From: G965267425 sp965267425
Lineage (GTDB): Bacteria > Bacteroidota > Bacteroidia > Flavobacteriales_E > Vicingaceae
Length of the DNA: 64,000 nt
Reading direction: 5' to 3'
Assembly: GCA_965267425.1 (NCBI GenBank)
Contig: OZ253959.1
Coordinates: 1,860,001 to 1,924,000 of the forward strand
Part shown: piece after piece, positions 16,884-25,740 of the stretch
How the letters are laid out: each line of letters starts with the position of its first letter
How positions within the stretch are numbered: the first letter of the stretch is position 1
Position numbers and translations under genes: made by a program
Notes under the pieces: model-generated
Database searches by the model: none
Told to the model about the DNA's origin: nothing
What the model saw: only the letters and a program-made list of their open reading frames with translations

Positions 16884-18856
16884 TAATCCAGAAGAGCAGT
16901 CAATTGTTCTTTAAATCTTTCTTTAGGTAAAAACTGATTTTCCAATTGAGAAATAAAAGGCACAGGTGTGTCCAGGGATGCTGACCGAACAACTGGTGCA
17001 TCAAGGTATTCGAAGCAATTTTCAGCAATCAATGCAGAAATTTCACCTCCTAAGCCACCCAGCATAGTGTCTTCATGCAATACGATAACTCTTCCCGTCT
17101 TTTGAACACTATTATAAATGGTATCTACGTCTAATGGAGCTAAGGTCTGCAAATCTATGAGGTCAACATTGTCCAATTGTAATTCATCGAGAATTTCCAA
17201 AGCCCAATGAACCCCCATTCCATAGGTAATAACAGATACGTCATTTCCTTGTCTTCGAACTTTAGCCTTCCCAATTTCTTCCGTGTAATATCCTTCTGCC
17301 ACATCTTCCGAACAACTTCTGTATAAGCCCTTGTGTTCAAAAAACATCACGGGATTAGGATCTTCAAATGATGCCAACAACAATCCCTTTGCCTCAGCCG
17401 GAAACGCAGGGTAAACAACTTTCAGTCCCGGCGTATGTGTAAACCAGGCTTCATTGGACTGAGAATGAAACGGACCTGCAGCCACTCCGGCGCCAGTTGG
17501 CATCCGAATGACAACATCTGCATGTTGTCCCCACCTCCAGTGGATTTTGGCTAAGTTGTTTATGATTTGATTAAATCCCTCAGAAACGAAATCCGCAAAT
17601 TGCATTTCAACCATGGACTTAAATCCTTTTACAGATAAACCCAATGCAGTGCCAACAATGGCTGCTTCACAAAGTGGCGTATTTCGCACCCTTTCTTCAC
17701 CATATATTCCCAAAAACCCTTCTGTAATTTTAAATACGCCCCCATAATCCGCAATATCCTGGCCCATCAATACAAGATTATCATGCCTATCCATAGCTTC
17801 TGTCAAGCCTTCAGAAATGGCATCCACCATTCGTATATTTTTGAATTGTTGTCCAGCTTTTGTGACGCTAAATTGATGCGCCTTAAACACATCATCCAAT
17901 TCATTTTGCAAATCAGGCTCAATGACTGGTGCATCAACAGATTTCTTCCATTCCGAATCAATGATGGACTTACATTCTTTCTTTATCTTCTCAATTTCTG
18001 AAGTGGTTATCACCTTTTCTTTGAGTAAGTACTTTTCATAATTCTCAATGGGATCTTTTTTCGCCCATTTTTCCATCAACTCTTTAGGAACATATTTGGT
18101 TCCTGACGCTTCTTCATGCCCACGCATGCGAAACGTCATACATTCTACCAATATGGGCTGGTGATTTTTCCTGATTTTTTCTGCAGCCTGAACAATGCCG
18201 TTGTATACTTCCAAAACATTGTTTCCATCCAACTGAATTCCCTTTATCCCATATCCTTTTGCCTTGTCCACAAAGGAATTGAATTTAAACTGCTGTGATG
18301 AAGGGGTGGATAAGCCATAGCCATTATTTTCTATGATAATCATGACCGGCAAATCCCACACTGCAGCAACATTTATGGACTCATGGAAATCACCTTCACT
18401 ACTTCCTCCGTCACCTGAAAAAACAGCTGTTATTTGGTTAGAAGTCTTTAGCTTTTCACCCAATGCTATTCCATCTGCAACGCCCATTTGAGAACCCAAA
18501 TGAGAAATCATTCCAACAATATGATGTTCATTTGTTCCAAAATGAAATGATCTGTCTCTTCCTTTGGTAAAACCAGATGCTTTTCCTTGAAATTGACAGA
18601 ATAGGTTGAATAGAGGCACATTTCTGGAAGTGAAAACACCCAAATTCCTATGCATAGGTAAGATGTAATCATTTGATTGAAGCCCCATTGATACACCAAC
18701 AGAAACAGCTTCCTGACCAATTCCAGAAAACCATTTTGAAATCTTTCCTTGCCTTAACAACACTAACATTTTCTCCTCCACCATACGAGGCAATAGAATT
18801 TCCTTGTACAACTTCAGCAAATGATCATTGGAAAGCTCTTTCCTATCAAACTTCAT
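16880..18856 (-). CDS. 2-oxoacid dehydrogenase E1, fused alpha and beta subunits (branched-chain type likely)
   Basis: Thiamine-dependent decarboxylation of a 2-oxoacid, loading the acyl group on lipoyl-E2. The 658-residue protein joins an E1-alpha half (1 to about 335; TPP/Mg motif GDGGSSEGDFHE starting near 148 and closing with ENNGYG) to an E1-beta half (about 340-658; MGQDIADYGGVF, EMQFADF, MPTGAGVAAGPFHSQSNEAW, and VIVLHEDTMLGG). The fused layout is common in Bacteroidota and usually annotated as branched-chain 2-oxoacid dehydrogenase; pyruvate use cannot be excluded. I chose ATG 18856 over TTG 18862. It is divergent from the sulfatase gene. A TAAATTTA box lies at 18875-18882. E2 and E3 genes are not adjacent. 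Confidence 0.9.
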   Translation of the reverse strand: MKFDRKELSNDHLLKLYKEILLPRMVEEKMLVLLRQGKISKWFSGIGQEAVSVGVSMGLQSNDYILPMHRNLGVFTSRNVPLFNLFCQFQGKASGFTKGRDRSFHFGTNEHHIVGMISHLGSQMGVADGIALGEKLKTSNQITAVFSGDGGSSEGDFHESINVAAVWDLPVMIIIENNGYGLSTPSSQQFKFNSFVDKAKGYGIKGIQLDGNNVLEVYNGIVQAAEKIRKNHQPILVECMTFRMRGHEEASGTKYVPKELMEKWAKKDPIENYEKYLLKEKVITTSEIEKIKKECKSIIDSEWKKSVDAPVIEPDLQNELDDVFKAHQFSVTKAGQQFKNIRMVDAISEGLTEAMDRHDNLVLMGQDIADYGGVFKITEGFLGIYGEERVRNTPLCEAAIVGTALGLSVKGFKSMVEMQFADFVSEGFNQIINNLAKIHWRWGQHADVVIRMPTGAGVAAGPFHSQSNEAWFTHTPGLKVVYPAFPAEAKGLLLASFEDPNPVMFFEHKGLYRSCSEDVAEGYYTEEIGKAKVRRQGNDVSVITYGMGVHWALEILDELQLDNVDLIDLQTLAPLDVDTIYNSVQKTGRVIVLHEDTMLGGLGGEISALIAENCFEYLDAPVVRSASLDTPVPFISQLENQFLPKERFKEQLTALLDY

Positions 18857-18936
18857 ACACAATTATTTGGTCGGTAAATTTAACCGAAAAACATTATCGC
18901 AAAATATGTTTTTCCAAAAGCCCTGTACAAAATTTT

Positions 18937-18944
18937 TACTTTTG
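18937..18944 (+). promoter_or_regulatory. Putative -7 box (TACTTTTG) six bases before the sulfatase start
   Basis: Full TAnnTTTG match. The predicted transcription start is essentially at the GTG (18951), which suggests a leaderless transcript and argues against the longer upstream reading frame from 18828. Confidence 0.5.
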
Positions 18945-18950
18945 CAGGCA

Positions 18951-20822
18951 GTGAATAAACAATCCATATTTATCATAAAAGGACTTCAACGGCTTGGCAT
19001 TGCTCTGCTGGTTTATACATGTTGTCGTCTATTGTTTTGGATATTCAATTTTGATTTTTTCAAACATGTCTCCATATTGGATTTTATTTGGGGAATTCGA
19101 TTTGATTTATCGGCCATTGCCTATACATTCCTTCCGTTGATCCTTCTTCATTTTTTACCATTCAGTTTGAGTTTTAAACATTCCATAGAAAATCTCAATC
19201 GCATATTATTTGGCGTATCTGTCTTTGTAAGCATGTTATTAAATACCATTGATTTTGAATTTTATCAATTTTCAATGAAGCGCAGTACTGCCGACTTGTT
19301 GGATATATTGTCTTTGGGTGATGACTTTTCAAACATTTGGTTTTCATATGTTACCGATTACTGGAATTTAGTTGTCTTGATTTTCTTCTTTGTTTTTGCC
19401 GCCGATTGGCTGTACAAAAAAACCATGAATTTTAACGTAGAAGCGAAAACAAACTATTGGTTGCAAATTCCATTATTTATTTCCATGACCGCTGCAACAG
19501 TTATAGCTTCCAGAGGAGGATTGCAATTACGGCCTATTAGTGCGATGACAGCAGCACAACATACAACGGTTAATCATATTCCTATTGTATTAAATACCCC
19601 TTTTACGTTCTTCAGGACAATGGGTAAAAAAGGAGTTGAAAAGCTCGATTATTTTGATGATGAATTTCCCAATGATGAATTCTCCATACAAATGAAAACA
19701 GACACCATTAAGAAGGTGTCAGCCAAAAATGTAGTGCTGTTCATTATGGAAAGTTATTCTAAGGAATACATTGGCTGGTATAATCAAGGAAAAGGGTTTA
19801 CGCCTTTTCTGGATTCATTGATGAATAACAGTTTGGTGTTTGAAAATATGTATGCCAATGGTCAAAAATCCATTGAAGCGCTGCCTTCTATTATTTCTGG
19901 ATTCCCAGCCTTAATGAACGAACCATACATCACATCCGTTTATTCCAATAATGCATTACATAGTATTACAGAAGTATTAAAAAACCATGGGTATACTTCC
20001 TTGTTTTTTCATGGTGGATCGAATGGTACCATGGGATTTAACGGATTCACAGGTGCCGTGGGTTATGATGTTTATTCCGGCAGGGATGAATATCCAAATC
20101 CGGAAGATGACGACGGTCATTGGGGTATTTATGACGAACCATATTTCCAATTTGTGGCCGGAGAATTAAATCAACAGACAGCCGATTTTTTTGCCACAAT
20201 ATTTTCCTTGTCCTCACACCACCCCTATCCTATCCCTGATAAGTATGAAAACAAATTTGAATCCGGTAAGCTACCTATTCATAAAAGCATTCAATATGCG
20301 GACTATTCCCTCAAACAATTTTTTGCCTACGCGAAAAATCAAGCGTGGTACAACAACACCGTATTTTTAATAACCGCCGATCATACTTCGCAAAGCATTC
20401 AAAACGATTACCAGAACAGTTTGGGTATATTTTCAATTCCGTTGATTATTTATTCGCCTGCAGATAGTATGGTGAATGTTTCCAAAAAAGTTGTCCAACA
20501 ATGTGATATTTTCCCAAGCATTATTGATATGTTGGGAATGGAAGAAGAATTGTGGTGTTTTGGTAAAAGTGTATTTGACAATAACAATCCGGGGTTGGCG
20601 GTGAATATATCCAACGGCATTTATCAAATTATCAGTGCGCAAAAATTATTGCAGTTTAACGGCGAAGAAACCATTGGCTATTATGATTTAGAATTGGACC
20701 CAGAGATGAAAAATAACCTTTACCTTTCGATGGATGCACAACAGTCGGAATTGGAAAGGACAATGAAGGCCATTCTGCAACAATATAACAACAGATTGAT
20801 TAACAACGCTTTAAGAGAATAA
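18951..20822 (+). CDS. LtaS-type sulfatase / phosphoglycerol-transferase family membrane protein
   Basis: A 623-residue protein with about five transmembrane helices in the first 200 residues and a periplasmic alkaline-phosphatase-fold domain after residue 255. Metal and nucleophile motifs are seen: NVVLFIMESYS (Glu near 265), the nucleophile Ser in ANGQKSIEALPS near 306 (Thr in Staphylococcus LtaS), FFHGG, HWGIYDEP, SSHHPYP and ITADHTS. Such enzymes move phosphoglycerol or phosphoethanolamine groups onto envelope glycans or lipids; the acceptor here is unknown. The start is GTG 18951, directly after a strong -7 box; the frame extends upstream to 18828, but that stretch overlaps the E1 coding start. 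Confidence 0.87.
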   Translation: MNKQSIFIIKGLQRLGIALLVYTCCRLLFWIFNFDFFKHVSILDFIWGIRFDLSAIAYTFLPLILLHFLPFSLSFKHSIENLNRILFGVSVFVSMLLNTIDFEFYQFSMKRSTADLLDILSLGDDFSNIWFSYVTDYWNLVVLIFFFVFAADWLYKKTMNFNVEAKTNYWLQIPLFISMTAATVIASRGGLQLRPISAMTAAQHTTVNHIPIVLNTPFTFFRTMGKKGVEKLDYFDDEFPNDEFSIQMKTDTIKKVSAKNVVLFIMESYSKEYIGWYNQGKGFTPFLDSLMNNSLVFENMYANGQKSIEALPSIISGFPALMNEPYITSVYSNNALHSITEVLKNHGYTSLFFHGGSNGTMGFNGFTGAVGYDVYSGRDEYPNPEDDDGHWGIYDEPYFQFVAGELNQQTADFFATIFSLSSHHPYPIPDKYENKFESGKLPIHKSIQYADYSLKQFFAYAKNQAWYNNTVFLITADHTSQSIQNDYQNSLGIFSIPLIIYSPADSMVNVSKKVVQQCDIFPSIIDMLGMEEELWCFGKSVFDNNNPGLAVNISNGIYQIISAQKLLQFNGEETIGYYDLELDPEMKNNLYLSMDAQQSELERTMKAILQQYNNRLINNALRE

Positions 20823-20824
20823 AT

Positions 20825-21160
20825 ATGGGAAGTAAGAAAAAAAATGTTGTTTACTCAACCAATCCTGACTATTCCTTTGAATACGAAGAGGATGCTGAAA
20901 TGGAAACGCTTCCTCCTAATCAACAGGATCTAAGAATTACGTTGGATAGAAAACAACGAAAGGGAAAGTCTGTCACGTTAATCATGAATTTTGTCGGAAG
21001 CACTGAAGACCTGAATGATTTAGGCAAAAAGCTCAAAAGTAAATGTGGAACGGGTGGTTCTGTTAAAAATGGCGAAATCCTCATACAAGGAGATTTTCGG
21101 GAGAAGATTAAGGATATTCTTTTAAATGAAGGATACGGTGCAAAAATCTCAGGAGGTTGA
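20825..21160 (+). CDS. SUI1 / eIF1-like translation factor (YciH type)
   Basis: A 111-residue protein. Residues about 35-110 match the SUI1/eIF1 fold: RITLDRKQRKGKSVTLIMNF, a short helix LNDLGKKLKSKCGTGGSV, then GEILIQGDFREKIKDILLNEGYG. The CGTGG loop and GDF.EKI segment are the family hallmarks. Bacterial members such as E. coli YciH act on translation initiation fidelity or stress responses, but the role in Bacteroidota is not settled. The start follows the sulfatase stop by two bases, so it should be co-transcribed with it; the functional link is not obvious. Confidence 0.9.
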   Translation: MGSKKKNVVYSTNPDYSFEYEEDAEMETLPPNQQDLRITLDRKQRKGKSVTLIMNFVGSTEDLNDLGKKLKSKCGTGGSVKNGEILIQGDFREKIKDILLNEGYGAKISGG

Positions 21161-21218
21161 ATTTCAATTTTCCAACCAACATTCTTCCACAGGGTTGATA
21201 ATAGGAAAAAAAATAACC

Positions 21219-21226
21219 TATATTTA
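21219..21226 (+). promoter_or_regulatory. Putative promoter of the first TonB receptor (TATATTTA with -33 TTG)
   Basis: TATATTTA is preceded by TTG at 21195-21197 with a 21-base gap, matching the Bacteroidetes -33/-7 arrangement. Transcription would begin near 21232, which supports ATG 21244 rather than GTG 21229. Confidence 0.5.
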
Positions 21227-21243
21227 AGGTGAACCCTGAATGC

Positions 21244-24087
21244 ATGAATAACTTAATCAAATCCTTGCTTACCGTCATTATTTCCAGCTTTGCATGCTTA
21301 GCTAACGCACAGGAAATATCTGGAACCATTGTAGACGAATCCACAGGAGAAACGCTAATTGGGGCCACTGTATTTGAAAAAGGTACTTCCAACGGAGTTA
21401 ATGCTGATTTTGATGGAAAATTCAAATTGAGTGTTCAGAATGGATTCCCAACAACCTTAATTGTTACGTTTATTGGATTTGACACTTTACAGAAGGTGGT
21501 TGAAAATCCAAATGAAAAATTAAGGCTGCGATTGAAGCAAAAACAGCTCACTTTGCAATCTGTTGATATTGTTGAAACTCGTTTAACCGAGCGATTAAGG
21601 GAATCCGCCGTAACCGTTGAATCCATGGATCTTATTGCCATTAAGGAGACTCCCTCATCCAGCTTTTATGAAGGTCTTGGAAATCTCAAGGGAGTGGATT
21701 TGACATCTGCAAGCATGGGATTTAAGGTAATTAATACACGAGGGTTTAATAGCACCAGACCTGTTCGATCTTTGCAAATAATTGATGGTGTGGATAATCA
21801 AGCTCCTGGATTGAATTTTTCCGTTGGAAATTTTGCAGGTGTTTCGGAATTGGATATTCAAAAAGTTGAATTGGTTGTTGGTGCGAATAGTGCTCTATAT
21901 GGACCTAATGCTTTTAATGGCGTCATTTCCATGACGACTAAAGATCCATTTGTACATCAGGGATTGTCAGTAATGGGAAAAGTTGGAGAGCGGGATTTGA
22001 GGGAGACCGCTTTAAGGTATGCGCGATCTCATAAAATATTTGGTGCCGAAGAGGACAACATTGCCTATAAAATTAATTTTTCCTACATGCAGGCCAATGA
22101 CTGGGAAGCGGATAATTTAGACCCAACTGAGCAATCCGAAGTTGGCGCTGATAATCCAGGTGGATATGATGCCGTAAACGTTTATGGCGATGAAATTTTG
22201 GTTCCTGGGGCAAATAATTTCACGGGAACATTTGGACAACTGCAACGTCCCGGGCTGGGAATATTTCATAGAACGGGATATCAGGAAAAAGACTTGGTTG
22301 ATTACGATACGGAAAATTTGAAGTTTTCTCCATCCGTGCAGGTTAAGTTGACGGAAGACATACGTTTTAAAACGACTTATAATTACGGAACCGGAACAAC
22401 GGTATATCAAGGAGACAATCGTTATAGCCTCAATGGTTTGGAAATGCAACAGATTGTGGGTGAAATTTCAAAACCAGGTAAATTTTATGTTCGTGCATAT
22501 CACACCTGGGAAGATGCAGGAGATTCGTATGACGCCGTATTCACAGCATTGTTATTGCAACGCGCGGCTAAAAGTGATGCGGATTGGAGTAAAAATTACG
22601 AGAGTTATTGGGCGCAAAATTATGTGGACAGTGTGAGAAACCTGCCCGGTTATCCAAACCCTACTGATCCGGATATTATTGAAGATTGGTTTAATCCAGA
22701 TAAGAGAGATTCAGTTTATATGGTGGCAGATATGGCCATTGCAGAGAACATAGATAAAATTCGTGAATGGCATGACATTACCCGGGCTTATACCGATAGT
22801 GTTCCTCAAAGTGCACGAAGTGTTCCTTTTTTTGAACCGGGAACCGCCCGTTTTGATTCTGCATTTCAATCCATCACATCAAAAAAGACATTCCTGGAAG
22901 GCGGATCTGGATTTTTTGACAAGTCCTCTTTGTCACATGTGCAGGCTGAATACAAATTTGAGCAGAATCAATTGGGTATTCAGGATATGCATTTTGTTCT
23001 GGGTGCAAATGTTAGACAATTTAACCCCAATTCAAGAGGTACCATATTCTTAGACACTGGTGACATCACCATTGTAAATAGAGAGTTCGGCATATACGGC
23101 AGCCTGGAAAAACGATTTTTTGACAGAAAATTGATTCTGATTGCAACAGGACGTCTGGATAAAAATGAAAATTTTGACTACTTGGTCTCCCCCGCTGCTT
23201 CCATCGTTTACTCCATTAATCAAAATCACACATTCAGAACTTCATTTTCTTCTGCCATTCGAAACCCAACCTTGCAAGATCAATACTTGTATTACAATGT
23301 CGGCAGGGCCATTTTGATTGGGAATCTCAATGGTTTTCAGAACCTTGTTACTGTGGAGTCTTACTTCGACGCGTATGAGGGAATTTCGTTTGACGGAAGT
23401 AAGTTGTCATATTTTGATGTTGATCCTGTAAGGCCAGAACAGGTTCGTACGTTGGAGTTCGGATACAAAGGCACAGTTTTCGAAAAACTTTTTGTGGACT
23501 TAAATTATTACTACAATTGGTATACGGATTTTCTTGGATATGTGGTTGGTGCCCAGGTAACTGTTGATACCAATCTTAATCTGGCAACACTGGACCAAGT
23601 GTACCGTGTCACAGCCAATTCTCCTTCTCAAGTGACTACTACCGGAGCCAGTGCAGGGTTAAACTATTACATTGACAATTCATTCATGTTGTCGGGCAAT
23701 TATTCATACAATGTGCTGGCTAAAACCGATAAAGACGACCCAATTATCCCAGCGTTTAATACACCTGAACATAAATACAACATTGGTCTCACAGGTAGAG
23801 AATTCAAAGGAAAGTTAGGACCAATTAATTTAAAATATGCGGGGTTCAATGTTACATATAAATGGATTGAAGGATTTTTATTTGAAGGCTCACCACAATT
23901 TACGGGAACCATCCCTACCTATGATATGTTAGATGCACAGGTCAATTATCGAGTCCCAAAAATCAAAACCACCTTTAAATTAGGAGCCTCCAATATTCTG
24001 AATAAAATGAATTATCAGACATATGGAGGCCCGCAAATTGGTCGTATGGCGTATTTCTCAGCGCTTGTTGAATTGGATAAGTTATAG
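21244..24087 (+). CDS. TonB-dependent outer-membrane receptor
   Basis: A 947-residue receptor. The signal peptide ends LANAQ (about residue 23). Residues about 24-110 form a carboxypeptidase-D regulatory-like domain (EISGTIVDESTGETLIGATV). The plug follows (VNTRGFNS-like segment, IIDGVDNQAPGLNF, VELVVGANSALYGPNAFNGVISMTTKDP), then a barrel with the usual Tyr/Asn-rich strands and a terminal aromatic-rich strand. It imports an unknown large or scarce ligand using TonB energy. No SusD partner follows, so it is not a standard polysaccharide locus. ATG 21244 gives a proper signal peptide; the GTG at 21229 would add five residues. Confidence 0.92.
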   Translation: MNNLIKSLLTVIISSFACLANAQEISGTIVDESTGETLIGATVFEKGTSNGVNADFDGKFKLSVQNGFPTTLIVTFIGFDTLQKVVENPNEKLRLRLKQKQLTLQSVDIVETRLTERLRESAVTVESMDLIAIKETPSSSFYEGLGNLKGVDLTSASMGFKVINTRGFNSTRPVRSLQIIDGVDNQAPGLNFSVGNFAGVSELDIQKVELVVGANSALYGPNAFNGVISMTTKDPFVHQGLSVMGKVGERDLRETALRYARSHKIFGAEEDNIAYKINFSYMQANDWEADNLDPTEQSEVGADNPGGYDAVNVYGDEILVPGANNFTGTFGQLQRPGLGIFHRTGYQEKDLVDYDTENLKFSPSVQVKLTEDIRFKTTYNYGTGTTVYQGDNRYSLNGLEMQQIVGEISKPGKFYVRAYHTWEDAGDSYDAVFTALLLQRAAKSDADWSKNYESYWAQNYVDSVRNLPGYPNPTDPDIIEDWFNPDKRDSVYMVADMAIAENIDKIREWHDITRAYTDSVPQSARSVPFFEPGTARFDSAFQSITSKKTFLEGGSGFFDKSSLSHVQAEYKFEQNQLGIQDMHFVLGANVRQFNPNSRGTIFLDTGDITIVNREFGIYGSLEKRFFDRKLILIATGRLDKNENFDYLVSPAASIVYSINQNHTFRTSFSSAIRNPTLQDQYLYYNVGRAILIGNLNGFQNLVTVESYFDAYEGISFDGSKLSYFDVDPVRPEQVRTLEFGYKGTVFEKLFVDLNYYYNWYTDFLGYVVGAQVTVDTNLNLATLDQVYRVTANSPSQVTTTGASAGLNYYIDNSFMLSGNYSYNVLAKTDKDDPIIPAFNTPEHKYNIGLTGREFKGKLGPINLKYAGFNVTYKWIEGFLFEGSPQFTGTIPTYDMLDAQVNYRVPKIKTTFKLGASNILNKMNYQTYGGPQIGRMAYFSALVELDKL

Positions 24088-24110
24088 TCTCCAATCAACG
24101 TAAATGACCA

Positions 24111-25559
24111 TTATTCCTGTTGGTTCATTCTCTTTTTCATACCCTTCGGAATATGTTCTTCTGGCAAGAATAATGGCTTATCAGAAGGCCAATCTTCTAA
24201 TAGTTCTGGTTTATAACCTTTTGGATAATACAAATCCGGATCATACTGCATATCTCGAATGAATTGATTTTGAATATCCTCACGCTTGTTTCTAGGTACA
24301 GGCACCACCAATCCGCCATTCCTGGCAATTTGACCATGTGCTTGAGGAGGTGTGTTGTTTGGAAAATCCGGTAAAATACCTTCTCTGACCCACACTCTAT
24401 CCTTTGTTAGGTTAACCACTGTACCATCAAATCCAAAATTAAAAGGACCCTTCCAATGGTAACGTACCTGTGCTACCGCTTCCTGATTGTAATATTCGTC
24501 GTTTTCAGTATGTGTTGCCAACGCATACCTCGGTTTTACTTTATTGTATAAATAGCCGGCCGCATACGCAGGATTGTGATGGGTGTCAATGGTATATCTT
24601 GCTAAAAATGGTGGGACACCTTGCACAGCAGCCACAATTTCAACAACTTCCGTTTGCATCTCAGTGATTAAGATATCAACTCCTGCTGCATACTTCTCTG
24701 TTAGTTTATTGGGTCTTCCGTCACCGGTAAAGGCTACACTTAATCCATTCCAATCCAAACGGTAGGCACTTGCGCCATCTTTGGCATGACTTTGTTGCCA
24801 ATGAATGACCTTAACTCCGTCTTTATCATATACCACTCCCCCGTCATCAGCAAAATCAAATTCGGTAACCTCAAGATCAAAACCTCTGCCAATAGGAAAT
24901 ACATCAAAAGCATCCGTATGCCAACTTGCCATTTGTTTCATTCCTTCCATGACGTGTTTAACCCCATATTCCGGCGATCTTCCAGATGGTCCATATACGC
25001 GTAATGGCTCATCCAATCTTCCATTCCACGCTCCAAACACATATAAATAAGGCAATGCAGCAAAATGATCCAGGTGTAAGTGAGTTATGAATACATCATT
25101 CATTTCATTTAATGCGATTCCTGCTGCCATGTAGTTGGCAATTGAACCTTCACCGAGGTCGAAAATGAAATTTTTACCATTTCCCAATTGAACAAATACC
25201 GAAGTATTCATTTGACCAGGACGAATGAGTGGTGAAGAACCCATAAAGATGATCCTGATTTCTTCAGGTTGCACATCTTCCGTATTGGGAAACCAGTTGG
25301 CGGCACTTTTTTGCCATGGCATGGGTTTCACTCCTTCAAACATCAATCCTTCATTCCACCTTCCATTTGGAATACCTCCCTGCACTATTTTTTGTAGTAC
25401 GGCAGGATCTTCCTGAAAGCCATCTGAGGGAAAATCAGATTCACCAATTTTGGTAACCTCTTTGGCATTAGTGGGAATTGTATTGAGTTGAGTATCAGCT
25501 GTAGGGGCGGTACAAGCAGTTACGACAATGAACATAGCACTATAACTGAATTTTTTCAT
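24111..25559 (-). CDS. MBL-fold metallo-hydrolase lipoprotein (tRNase Z/GntH-like)
   Basis: A 482-residue envelope lipoprotein (VTAC, Cys16). The metallo-beta-lactamase site is intact: FITHLHLDHFAALP with HxHxDH at 160-165, a His in HWQQSHAKDG, an Asp in AFTGDGRP near 270, and a final His in LATHTEND. A C-terminal extension of about 90 residues (DFPNNTPPQAHGQ onward) is unusual for small MBL proteins. From memory, the overall pattern resembles proteins annotated as GntH from the guanitoxin pathway, but no other guanitoxin genes are present, so that name is not assigned. It is convergent with the TonB receptor. Confidence 0.85.
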   Translation of the reverse strand: MKKFSYSAMFIVVTACTAPTADTQLNTIPTNAKEVTKIGESDFPSDGFQEDPAVLQKIVQGGIPNGRWNEGLMFEGVKPMPWQKSAANWFPNTEDVQPEEIRIIFMGSSPLIRPGQMNTSVFVQLGNGKNFIFDLGEGSIANYMAAGIALNEMNDVFITHLHLDHFAALPYLYVFGAWNGRLDEPLRVYGPSGRSPEYGVKHVMEGMKQMASWHTDAFDVFPIGRGFDLEVTEFDFADDGGVVYDKDGVKVIHWQQSHAKDGASAYRLDWNGLSVAFTGDGRPNKLTEKYAAGVDILITEMQTEVVEIVAAVQGVPPFLARYTIDTHHNPAYAAGYLYNKVKPRYALATHTENDEYYNQEAVAQVRYHWKGPFNFGFDGTVVNLTKDRVWVREGILPDFPNNTPPQAHGQIARNGGLVVPVPRNKREDIQNQFIRDMQYDPDLYYPKGYKPELLEDWPSDKPLFLPEEHIPKGMKKRMNQQE

Positions 25560-25580
25560 AGTTATAATGTTAGGTTTACT

Positions 25581-25611
25581 TAAATGTAGTGCATTGTAGT
25601 CTATTAATCAA
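25581..25611 (-). promoter_or_regulatory. Putative promoter of the MBL hydrolase gene (TTG-N20-TACATTTA)
   Basis: On the minus strand TTG (25611-25609) is followed after 20 bases by TACATTTA (25588-25581). This is one of the best -33/-7 pairs in the window and gives a leader of about 15 bases to the ATG at 25559. Confidence 0.55.
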
Positions 25612-25707
25612 TAAACAGGTACTAAATGGAACAATTCTAAATAACTCAATTTGTGGTTTAATTAACGGTAACTGATTGCTGAATCCCAATTATTTCAGAC
25701 TTTTTCC

Positions 25708-25715
25708 TATATTTA
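25708..25715 (+). promoter_or_regulatory. Putative -7 box (TATATTTA) of the T9SS hydrolase-like gene
   Basis: TATATTTA lies 25 bases before the ATG at 25741. No clear -33 TTG was found. The rest of the 25560-25740 gap holds only the divergent MBL promoter. Confidence 0.4.
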
Positions 25716-25740
25716 AGAGGCAATCTATAAATCCAATATT

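Noticed and set aside
16880..18856. Possible frameshift or assembly fusion of separate E1-alpha and E1-beta genes
   Set aside because: The reading frame is continuous with a natural linker, and fused E1 proteins of this length are common in Bacteroidota.
18828..18950. Extended N-terminus of the sulfatase from ATG 18828
   Set aside because: It overlaps the start of the divergent E1 gene and contains the predicted promoter; GTG 18951 fits better.
25560..25740. Search for a small RNA or riboswitch in one of the longest intergenic gaps
   Set aside because: Only two divergent promoters were seen; no stable hairpin with a T-run or known riboswitch core.
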